DNA from: Irineochytrium annulatum
Taxonomy: Eukaryota > Chytridiomycota > Chytridiomycetes > Chytridiales > Chytridiaceae
Assembly: GCA_027600665.1 (NCBI GenBank)
Contig: JADGJL010000734.1
Span: 1 to 14,685, forward strand
Reading direction: 5' to 3'
DNA length: 14,685 nt
Position 1 is the first letter of the stretch. Every line of letters begins with the position of its first letter. The position numbers and the translations under genes are program-made. Positions 1 to 8,590 of the stretch are shown piece after piece. The notes under the pieces were generated by a model. That model did not search any database and was not told where the DNA came from. It saw nothing but the letters and a program-made list of their open reading frames with translations.

Positions 1-15
1 CCCCCGACCCCCGCA

Positions 16-1178
16 ATGGCCATCGACACCACGCCCGTTGATCCCAACGCCCCTCTGAAGAAGAAGCCCATCTCCTTCATCAACCTCGCGATCGGCGCCG
101 GCCTCAACATGTTCGAGGTCACGACCCTGGGCCAGCCGTTCGAGGTCATCAAGACCCAGATGGCCGCCAACCGGGGCCTCTCGATGGGGCAGTCCATCGC
201 GACCATCTGGTCCCGGGGCGGCGTGTTTGGGTTCTATCAGGGCCTGATCCCGTGGGCCTGGATCGAGGCCTCGACGAAAGGCGCCGTGCTGATGTTCGCG
301 GCGAGTGAGCTGGAGTACCACTGCAGGGCTGCGGGCGCGAGCGCGGCGGCCGCGGGTATTTTGGGTGGGATGGGAGGTGGTATTGCCCAGGCTTACGCGA
401 CCATGGGCTTCTGCACGTTCATGAAGGTAAGATCCAGCAGCCGTAGAGTGGTAGCGGGAGCCAGTAGTAGCTCTTATAGGACCCGTTTCCACTTTGATCC
501 CGACCTTTAACGCTCGCATTTTTTCCCCTAAATCTCCAGACCGTCGAAGTGACCCGCCACAAAGGCGAAGGCGTCAACAAGTCCACGATCCAAGTAGCCC
601 GCGAGATCTTCGCCCGCGAAGGGTTCGCCGGCATCAACAAGGGCGTCAACGCCGTCGCCCTTCGACAGATGACCAATTGGGGCTCCCGCTTCGGCTTCTC
701 CCGCATCGCCGAGGATCTCATCCGGAACCGTCCCGGGAGGGACAAGAATCAGAAGTTGGGCAATGCGGAGAGGATCGCGGCCAGCACGTTCGGCGGCGCG
801 ATCTCATGCTGGAATCAGCCGATCGAGGTCATTAGGGTTGAGATGCAGAGCCAGCTGAAGGGGGAGGGGAGGCCCGAGAAGATGACGATCGGGTCGGCGG
901 CCAAGTATATCTACGAGAAGAATGGGTTCAAGGGATTCTACCGAGGCGTTGCGGTACGTGGATGATCTTACGTGTTTTAGTCTCTTTCGATCAGATGTTC
1001 TAAATTGTCTTCACAACAGCCGCGGATTGGCCTTGGGATGTGGCAGACAGTCTGCATGGTGGCGTTCGGGGACTCGGTATGTCAATATCGTTTTTGTAAT
1101 TGTCTCTGGTCTAATATATATATATTTTTTTTCCCTCACAATCACAATCAGGTCAAGGCCTACTTTGCCAAGAAGTAA
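16..1178 (+). CDS. YHM2: Mitochondrial citrate/oxoglutarate carrier Yhm2, 4 exons
   Basis: Mitochondrial carrier (SLC25-type) of the inner membrane. In yeast, Yhm2 exchanges citrate for oxoglutarate and supports cytosolic NADPH supply; it was first linked to mtDNA maintenance. Exons are 16-426, 540-953, 1020-1076 and 1152-1178; introns (113, 66 and 75 nt) are all GT..AG, and the joined product is 302 aa, close to the roughly 310 aa usual for the family. Visible marks: carrier motif 1 GQPFEVIK (residues 39-46), the family's degenerate second motif [12 protein letters not shown] (129-140) lacking the usual proline, motif 3 NQPIEVIR (229-236), and the Yhm2-typical blocks [25 protein letters not shown] and MTNWGSRFG. 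The C-terminus [11 protein letters not shown] lies on the tiny third exon. The start at 16 is the first in-frame ATG and matches the usual short N-terminus before KKKPISF; only 15 nt of leader are in the window. It converges on the alpha-kinase gene. Identity is very secure. Confidence 0.96.
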
Positions 1179-1586
1179 ACGTCAAAAACAAAAAAGAAAA
1201 GAACACTAGACAGCATGTCATACATATCTTTCTCCGCTTTTTTATTGCCTTTTTTTTTATTTTTCAATTTCCTGCTGCTTTTTCTTTTTCTCGTCCGATA
1301 TTGGTGTTAGTCTTGTATGAACGACTCTTCTCTTGATGGCAGAAAATATACTTGGTTATTGATCGCTGGAATACAAATGCCAAAATGAATATGCAGAAAG
1401 GTGTTCGATGGTTAAACCAGGATGCCAAGTTTGCAAGCGGAAATCTACATCTGCCGGAACGTCGACCCATACAGTGCTTCTGCATGGCATGGCAATCGTT
1501 TTACTGATGATCTCGTGAGGCGGTATATTACTAAAATATGCACACAGCAAGCCCCAAAACGTCGCAATCCACACAATCCCATCTGC
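1179..1586. other. Intergenic region between convergent 3' ends
   Basis: These 408 bp separate the stop codons of YHM2 (+) and the alpha-kinase gene (-), so they should hold both 3' UTRs and polyadenylation signals. The part next to YHM2 has long T runs (about 1235-1300), as fungal 3' regions often do. Short ORFs here lack coding character, and I see no RNA gene or repeat. Confidence 0.6.
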
Positions 1587-4500
1587 TCAATATCTAAAAT
1601 TCTCAATCCCTAAATCCCTGCAAAGCTCCGTGCACTCATGCTTCGCAAAAAACTCCGCAATGCCCCGGTCGCCATAATTCCCGTCCATCTCGTTCAGAAT
1701 CTGCCTCCGCAATCCGCGGTCGAGCGTGTGGATCCCCGGGTCCGTCAGGGTGACCTTTATGGGTCCCGTGGGGTCGGCCGTAGGCTCGGAGATGCCCTGG
1801 ATATCGGCGAGGAGGAAGCGGCGGTTCGAGGCCACGAAAGACCAGTGCGCCATGGCGGGGAAGACGCGGCGGGCGGCCGGATCGTGGAGGTCCGAGGGAA
1901 TCACGCCAAAGTTGTCGACAAACTAGCACAGCGGTCAACGTTGAAAACCTCGATAGAAAAGAGTGCGAAGAATACTAACCTTTTGGAAGCTTCCCGTTAA
2001 AAACGGTTCTACCATCATCCCCGTCGGCACGTCCCGAGGCGCCTGGTCCTTCCCCCTCTCGCCAGTTGCCGGCGCCACCGGTAGCCTGAGCACCTTGAGC
2101 GGCAGGCACCGAATGTCCCATCGCTCACCCTTTGTCTCGAGCAGAAGCCGGCAGAATTGGATCGCAAGCAGATCACAAAGCGTCGAGAGCTTCGCCATAT
2201 TGACGGCGCATGGCATATCAAAGTCCGGCCCTCGGATGAGGTGAAAGACTTTACCCATATGGCGACGATTGTCCGCGGAGAGAACGCGGTGGACTTGGCG
2301 GAAGTCGCCAGCGTCGATCTGGTTGCGGGAGTTGAGATACGGAAAACGGCAGAAGAGAGCTTCCAAGTCAGACGTACCGGTCGTCCCATATCGATCTTAA
2401 ACCACGCCCGCGTCGTCCGCTCAACCAGCACGTCGTTGAACGACAATCGGTTCAGCTCCACCGAATGCGGGTCCCTCCCCAATCCAACCTCAACGCAGTC
2501 ATACTCGGCCAGCGCAATCCGAGACCAGTCGAAATGCTCCCACACTATCCCGCACTCCGTAATCTTTCCGGCGTTGGTCTTCGTTTGATCATCCACAAAC
2601 ATCTTCTTCGTCTGCCAAAGCTGATCCTCCGACAGCTGCACGTCCCGCTCGAGGTCGCGGCTATACCGGGCAATATGCTCGTTGAGGTTGGTAAAGATGG
2701 CTTGATTCGCCTGCACCATCTGAAACATCGCCTGCCTGTGCAGCACCCTCCTATTCCGATCCCTCGCGACTTTGACGACAATCTCCGTCGCCCTCCTGTT
2801 GCCCTCCGCCGCGCCCGCGACGTCTTTTCTCAGCGAGTCGACCTCCGCCCTCTTCCTCACTGTCGCGAGCTCAACGGCATGCGCCCTCGCGAGTGCCGCC
2901 TCGACGCGGCCGTAGCCGTCGTGATAGGCCTGCGCGGCCTCATGCGCCTTCGCAAAAAGCTGCTCTTGGCTCGCCTCGAGCGGCGCAAGGGCGGAGGTCG
3001 CCTTGTTGATGGCTAGGGTCTGGAGGGACGCGATCGTGGCAAGGCGGCGGAGCCAAAAAAACCGGCTCTCGCGCCGAGAGGCGTGGTTGCGGGAGTTTAA
3101 GGTCAGGCTCGAAAGCTCGGCCTCAAGCTCAGCGATAGATTCTCGAGAGCGGGCCGTCTGTTTTCAATGTAACTCGTCAGGACGCCGTGCAATGTACGAT
3201 ACACGTGAAATTAGTGAAACCTGCCTCTATCCTAAACCGTTCAATCTCATCCACCTTCCTCGTCCTCTCGCCCACAAGCCTATCCGCCTCCTCATAATCT
3301 CTCCTCGCGGTCACCAGCTGCTGCGCCAAACTCTTCCTTTGGCTCGCCAGGTGCGCCAACTGCTCCTTCATCACCCTTACGTGCCGCTCCCGCTCCCTTT
3401 TTTCCCTCTCCGCCTCCTCCTTCTTCACCCTAGCCTCATCCTGCCGCTTCTGCTTAATGGCCCTGTCCGCCTCGATATTCCGCTCCCGATATCGCCGCTG
3501 CTCGTCCTGCAGCCGGATGGCGCTCGGGAGCGGTGCAGGCGCAAGGGAGTTCGACGAGGTATTGGCCGACACGGGTGTGTACGGGTCGCTCCACATGGCC
3601 TCGCCCCCGGCGTCGTCCGACGAGCCTTGAACGAGGTCCTCCCATGCTCGAGGTCCCGGGGGCTCCCCGTTGCCGGCGCCGGGTGACGAAGGCGGTGGCG
3701 CGGGCTCGGACGGGATCTCGGTGACGTCGTACCCGTCCGGGATCGCCTCGGACCGATACAGCTCGAGCCCGGCCTCATTCTCGTCCGCTTCCCCGCCATG
3801 CGCGAGTGTCACAGGATTCCCATACGCGTCCAGCGCCTCGGTTCGGTAGTTCTCGGGAGGGACGTGGTATGGCGCCTGCGGCGTCTGTGAGAAAGTTGCG
3901 CTGTAGTCGGCCGATTGATGCGGCGGATGACCGTAGACGTGGTGCGCGGGCGGAGGCTGCATGTACGGCGCGGGATGATATGACGGCTGCGTCGGTGGCA
4001 GCGGCTCATGGTAGACGTTTGTTTGCGGGTATGATGTGGACTGGGTGTAGGAGTCAAGTGGCGGGATCACGCTGCTCGAATAGGCGGTGGGCGTAGACGG
4101 ATGGCCGGCGTAGCCCGCGAGCCCAGCGTTGTAATCGGGCGCCGCCACGTAGGAGCCTTGGGCGGGATGGTAGGACGACGATGGCACCATGCTGGAGTAC
4201 TCCGGAGCTCCATCGTATGACCGCTCGCTTCGCGACATGCTGCCGTGGTTCGGTGATGGGTATTCGTGATGGCCAGTGGCGACAATCTGCGGCGGGTTGA
4301 GGATGGACGCGCCGAGGGAGATGTTGATGGAGTTGCGACTGGCTGGAGGCGAGGCCAGTGGGTGACCGAGCGGGAGGGAGTTGCCGAGAGCTCGAGGTGG
4401 GATGCCGGCGTCTGAAAGAAGGTACGTCAATAACCCTTGGCGACGGATAAAACGACGAATGCATACTCAAAGAGCCCATAGAGCTCGTCGGTCGCGGGTT

Positions 4501-4719
4501 GGTCGGCGGGCCTTCGGGGGCAAGGGAGAGAGACCGAGGCGGAGGAGCCGGCAGCGTCCCGTCCTGCGAGTAGATCGAGCCCGACCGCTGGGGCACCTGC
4601 AAGTCTGTCATAGAGCCGCCGCGCGATCGACGGCCACCCGAACCGCCCGGACCATCCGATCCGGGGTTCCCGGCGCCGGGCAGGCTCAGGTACGTGTCGT
4701 CGGAAGGGTCGGCTTCCAT
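1587..4719 (-). CDS. Coiled-coil protein with C-terminal alpha-kinase domain, 5 exons
   Basis: Predicted atypical Ser/Thr kinase of the alpha-kinase (MHCK/EF2K) family. Exons, in coding order: 4719-4467, 4411-3225, 3157-2378, 2318-1980, 1922-1587; introns are 55, 67, 59 and 57 nt and the product is about 964 aa. Residues 1-380 are disordered and rich in Pro, Ser, Gly, Tyr and His. Residues 384 to about 665 form a long, highly charged coiled coil. The kinase domain covers roughly 680-960: GDFRQVHRV with the likely ATP lysine K763 (HMGKVF), VEPFLTGSFQK then N857 (FVDNFG), DIQG with D893, TDPGIHT with D914, and the zinc-module pattern H948-x-C950-x3-C954 near the end. All key C-lobe residues are present, so it is probably active. 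The N-lobe glycine region is less typical. The ATG at 4719 is the first ATG in the open frame; an in-frame GTG lies just upstream. Intron 2 seems to use a GC donor (separate entry). Substrate unknown; the coiled coil suggests oligomerisation, as in Dictyostelium MHCK-A. Confidence 0.88.
3158..3224 (-). other. Probable GC-AG intron in the alpha-kinase gene
   Basis: The exon before this point ends ATA GAG, followed on the minus strand by gcaggt, a good match to the GC-AG donor consensus. The acceptor is aaaacag, with a CTGAC branch-like site about 20 nt upstream. Splicing is phase 0 and joins two coiled-coil segments without a break (RFRIE then TARSRE). No GT donor gives an intron of usual size in phase. 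The only in-phase GT alternative is a 40-nt intron starting at 3197, which would add a non-heptad insert (AGFTNFTCI). Confidence 0.6.
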
Positions 4720-5439
4720 CGTGATGGCGAATGGTGTAATGAGACGCTCCACTCCCAGAGGCTATTTGACTTCAGCAACTCTCCATTATGCACTAATACG
4801 AACTATCTGCTGAATTTTAATATCTTAAGATCTACAATGATTTGAAATATCTGTAAACTTTTATTTTAGCTGATCCCTGAATACTGCCTTGAAGTCAATC
4901 GCTGTGTAAATTAGAGTCTAGAGGAACCTGGTCGGCAAAGTCATTAAGCGAGATGTGTTGCAACACGTTCCTCTCCGACTCCAATGCTCAGCCGTTCTCA
5001 GCCTGCTTCCGTAATTCTTGTTCATGCCACTACATCTCCCACGCACCATCGTGTTCAACTTTCCCCAGTTAACCTTCTCAGCACCATTGTCAGCCCTTTG
5101 ATCTCGAATCCAGATTGACAACCGAAGAAGGCGCACGGTTGGGGTACTTCACGCACCATTTGATCCCATAGTCCATCTCTTTACTTATTCGCCCCAACGT
5201 GCCGAACCGTAAAGTGCATATAGCCATCAAGCCAGTAATTTGTTGCTTTATAACAAATTGTAAAGGCAATTTAATTAATTGGTAAAAAACTGCAAAAGGA
5301 CAGACGCAGGCGAGCGGAGATCTGAATGGAAATTTGACGACACCGGTGTGTCTTCACACAGCCAGCTCGCAAAACAAAATCACCTGAACGCGCACCCGAT
5401 TCCCCCACAATCTTCCTTCCCTAGCCCGTACAAATCGCC
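4720..5439. promoter_or_regulatory. Divergent promoter region, alpha-kinase gene / secreted-protein gene
   Basis: These 720 bp lie between two divergent start codons and so must contain both promoters and 5' leaders. The region is more AT-rich than the flanking genes. It contains a perfect 8-bp inverted repeat at 5237-5259 and, just before the ATG at 5440, a pyrimidine-rich leader (about 5400-5435) common upstream of fungal starts. I see no convincing TATA box at the expected distance for either gene. Short ORFs here do not look coding. Confidence 0.6.
5237..5259. repeat. Perfect 8-bp inverted repeat with 7-nt spacer
   Basis: AATTTGTT (5237-5244), spacer GCTTTAT, then AACAAATT (5252-5259). 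The arms are exact reverse complements. The element is about 180 bp upstream of the secreted-protein ATG, and a second AT-rich palindromic stretch (AATTAATT, near 5272-5279) follows. It could be a dimeric transcription-factor site or only a small hairpin in AT-rich DNA. Confidence 0.5.
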
Positions 5440-5531
5440 ATGCACTCCGTCTCCGTCATCTTCCCGGCCCTCGCCCTCCTCCTCGCGGCCTCCTCATCTG
5501 CCGTCCCCGTCCTCCGCCTCCGCCACGATGA

Positions 5532-5562
<31 letters not shown>

Positions 5563-6633
5563 AGTGCCACCACCGTGTCGGCTGGTGGGAGCAACTACTC
5601 CGTGTCAGGTGAGTTGAATGAATGCAGATCGCGATCGTCATATAAATTCGTTTTCTGACCTTTGAGCGCGTTAGCTTCGGATGAGACGTGGTCGGATTAC
5701 CTGTCGGGCCTGCAGTCCACCGACAACTCGACGGGGACCTGGACGGGCGTGGAGGTCACGCCAGCCAACATCATCTCGCTTTCCCAGGCGCTCGTCGAGG
5801 TATGCTGAAATTGGTAACTTGGATTGGGGAGCCAAGCTTCGAAACCTCGTCACCATTCCCCAATCTGCCTTTTTTTTTTTGGCTTACACTCTTCGCCTAC
5901 AGGCCAATATCACTACAAGCGTCTGGGTCTCCTCATGGAACGGCGACTCCTACGGCTCACGCGACAGCAACTCGACCTCGTGTCTCGTCCTCGAGCCCTC
6001 AAGGGCTTACTTCAGCGTCGTCGGGAACTGCACCGACTCCGACACGGGCGAGCCGTTAAAGTTCAAGGGTCTCTCCATCGTCCCGGCTGACAACAACTCG
6101 ACCGAGACCATGGTGACTGTAACGGACTCGTTCACGATTGGGGATTTGGAGTACACATTCACTCAAGGTATGTTACGGGTTGGCTGTAGTATAACGCTGG
6201 AGGCGGCGAAAAAACGAATCGTTGCACCTATTGAGCGCCTTCCGTGCTGCCACCTTGCTCGTACCTTACCGTCGATTATAACGACGCTCACAATCTAATC
6301 ATTACTGCTCCTTAATCAGGTCCCGCAATCCCCTGGTCCACCTACATGAACCTCACCTCCCACTCGCAGTCTCAGTCCTCCACGGAATCCTCAGACTCCT
6401 CATCCCAAGCGCCTGCCCGCGCCGGCATTACGATCCATAACCTTAAGCAAATCTCCTCGTCTCTTATGAGCGCCAACGTCTCCAAGGGCACGACCCTCTG
6501 GATTGGGAGCTGGAACGGCGACACTTACGGTGATAAGGCCTGCCTGGCGCTCACGCTGCCGGAAGCCGTGAACGCCTTGGATGACTGCGACACGCCCAGG
6601 CCGTATCTGACCAGCAATGGGACGAATGTGTGA
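5440..6633 (+). CDS. Secreted N-glycosylated protein with duplicated SWNGD module, 4 exons
   Basis: Family not recognised. Exons 5440-5608, 5675-5799, 5903-6167 and 6320-6633 (introns 66, 103 and 152 nt, all GT..AG) encode 290 aa. Residues 1-21 are a clear signal peptide (hydrophobic core FPALALLLAA, small residues before A21). A short acidic Asp-Ala repeat follows (31-41). The rest holds about nine N-x-S/T sequons, fitting passage through the secretory pathway. Two halves resemble each other: VWVSSWNGDSYG (105-116) followed by C125-L-V-L and C141, and LWIGSWNGDTYG (246-257) followed by C261-L-A-L and C276. Each is preceded by an Asn sequon on Ala-Asn (ANIT, ANVS) and by an amphipathic stretch. 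A Ser/Gln-rich linker (200-216) separates them. The regular Cys positions suggest one disulfide per module. No GPI signal or transmembrane tail is evident. It is probably extracellular or wall-associated; function unknown. Confidence 0.82.
5536..5562 (+). repeat. GCCGAC hexanucleotide tandem repeat (4.5 copies)
   Basis: Four exact GCCGAC units plus a final GCC, in frame within the secreted-protein gene, encode alternating Ala-Asp just after the signal peptide. Being a multiple of three, copy-number change would lengthen or shorten the acidic linker without a frameshift. Confidence 0.85.
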
Positions 6634-7279
6634 GACTTTCGTGCAGATTACAGGGGTAAGGAAGGCGCGATCTATTGGATGCGCTTCATCGATAAGATGA
6701 GATATTGTTAGTTTGTTCATTATCGTTCCATCTTCTTCCTGTTGGACCAGCCATGCTTTGAGCCTGGATGCGCTTTTGTACCACTGTTCGTCTTCATTTG
6801 ACCCTCTCGTACACCATCTTTCTCCTTTCCCGTCTGTACTTTCCTTTGGATTGAAGTGATTCTGCCTAAAGCCCCGGGCTGCCTGTACATTGTGACGCAG
6901 AATGAAATAGAGAACGCAGAAATGTTGTAAGTTAACCCGTTTAAGGCGCGAAAAATGGCCTTGATCAGGATCAAGCGCAAGAGAAGGCATCGTACTTGGC
7001 CTTCTGTTGTGCATCAACATCAGTCATGTACGGCCGAATTTGGACATAGGAATGGAAGCGATGCTACACGACTATTCAATTTAATGTTTTAATGCTCATG
7101 GTACAGTAAAAGCAGGAGGAAGTCGCATTTGCGGCTGTGTTCACACTAGCTGTCAACATTGGTGAACCCTTCCGCATGCTGCAATTAAAAATCACAAATG
7201 TACTGTTCTATGCGAACAAACGAGATTCCACGTTGTTAATTAACGCATCGGATTACTCACAATCGCATAGAAACTACAT
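6634..7279. other. Intergenic region between convergent genes
   Basis: These 646 bp lie between the stop of the secreted-protein gene (+) and the stop of the membrane-protein gene (-), and should hold both 3' UTRs. A minus-strand open frame (about 6400-7020) overlaps the 3' end of the secreted-protein gene. It lacks domain-like sequence or coding bias, so I treat it as chance. No RNA gene or repeat seen. Confidence 0.55.
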
Positions 7280-8104
7280 CTAAGCGGCAGGTTGATATGC
7301 CGGCGGGTCCACCTCGGCATGGTACGACGGCAGCGGCTCCGTCTCCTTTTCCGCGGAGGGCGTCGACGGAGGGACCGCACCCGGGGTGCCATACTTCCAC
7401 GGGTGCTTTTTCAGGTCAGAATAATACGAAAACGTCAAGGCAGCACGGAGTATCTGTTGTTTGAGTACGGATTCGCAATTGTTAGCGGCCTGTCTTGCTT
7501 CAACATTGCAATCAAACTCACGTTCCCCAGCGAGGTCGTATACAAGAACTTCAAGTTATGCAAAAACATGGGCCAGCTGTCCAAGTACGCGCGCTGACTC
7601 GTCGCGACGAACCAGACCCCGAAAATGATGCCGAACCTCCACCACGCGGCGTCCGCCCACAGCTTGGCGTGCCGCAGGCTCTTGAGGTGGATGGCGTACT
7701 AGATGCCCATGGCCTCAAAGGGGATGTCAAACGGGAACGGAAGAACGTAGAAGAGGAGGAACCAGTTGTCCCAGGTGCAGAACTCGAGGGGGGTTGATCG
7801 GTGCTGGTAGCAGTCGTACGCGAGCCAGATGCCGTGGGTGTGTTAGATATTTTAAAGTGCATAATTAGAGATGAAATGGAATTTCCGCGCGCGCGGTGGG
7901 ATGTGTACGCACGAGCTTGGCCAGCGCCATGAGGAAGAGATTCCGGCGCACGTTGAAGACCTCGCCATAGATCAGAAAGTAAGGGAAGTCGGGTTCCATC
8001 CACTGAGGCGGCTGGTAGGCCGGCGGCATGGCGCCGGTCGAGGGCGGCTGCGACGGCGTGTCCGCGGCCCGGGCAGGCTGCGACGGGATCGGGGGAGCTG
8101 TCAT
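7280..8104 (-). CDS. Small predicted membrane protein with PPAY motifs at both ends; possibly decaying
   Basis: Family not recognised. Exon 1 (8104-7913, 64 aa) begins with a Pro-rich tail containing MPPAYQPP and ends NLFLMALAKL. The last exon (7453-7280) ends DPPAYQPAA, after a GT..AG intron at 7454-7521 with a CTAAC branch site. The middle is aromatic and hydrophobic (WDNWFLLFYVLPFPFDIP; FGIIFGVWFV), implying membrane segments, with both tails probably cytosolic. The most coherent reading takes exon 2 as 7833-7522 (225 aa in total), but there the acceptor reads CAC instead of CAG (7834) and an in-frame TAG lies at 7699-7701. An all-canonical model also stays in frame: acceptor at 7804 and an extra 48-nt intron 7699-7746 with a weak gttctt donor, giving about 199 aa but discarding membrane-like sequence. 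PPxY motifs typically bind WW domains of Nedd4/Rsp5 ubiquitin ligases. Start: first ATG of the open frame. Confidence 0.6.
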
Positions 8105-8590
8105 GGCTACGCTTTGAGAGATTTACGTGGTAATTCTTGCTCAGCATTTGCAGGCATCAAGGGAATGATGGCCAGATACACAGTGATTAATTATGTCCTA
8201 TCAACCCCAGAGCAGTACAATGGCTGTTATTCTTAATTAACTTGTTGAGCAAGGTTCTGCACATGCTTGTATCTGTTTTCTTTTCTACGGGTGTGGGGAA
8301 GAGCGGCGTCATCACGACTGCAATATATTTTTCGCGTGAAATGGGGTTATAAGCAACCATTTGTCTCGTCGTTCTCACTCGCGCGCCGTCGCGAAACGGT
8401 CTATACGAAGACCATCGCGTCGCGAGCTTGACGCATACGCAGTATGTATAAGCTACACACTCAGGTAAGTTATTCGAGAAGCGGAACTGCCTTTGAAGCG
8501 TAGTCCACGAGCGGAAAAGATGCCCTGCCAAACTCCAGTCGTCGCAAGTATTGCCAACAAATTGAAACTCCCGAAAAAAGGTATACACTG
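8105..8590. promoter_or_regulatory. Upstream region of the membrane-protein gene; 3' region of the next gene
   Basis: On the minus strand this 486-bp stretch follows the stop codon at 8591 and precedes the ATG at 8104, so it should contain a 3' UTR and the membrane-protein promoter. It holds a small structured element at 8387-8425: inverted arms GGTCT/AGACC around ATACGA, flanked by two direct copies of CGTCGCGA. No gene is apparent. Confidence 0.5.

Noticed and set aside
2319..2377. An apparent frameshift within the alpha-kinase domain
   Set aside because: A 59-nt intron (gtacgt donor, CTCAAC branch-like site, CCAG acceptor) joins DMGRP to IDAGDFRQ in phase and explains the frame change.
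2360..2377. A possible 18-nt micro-intron with gtacgt, CTGAC and AAG
   Set aside because: It is too short to splice, and being a multiple of three it would not fix the frame; the 59-nt intron does.
6400..7020. A 206-codon minus-strand open frame
   Set aside because: It overlaps the last exon of the secreted-protein gene on the opposite strand, extends through a presumed 3' UTR and has no coding bias.
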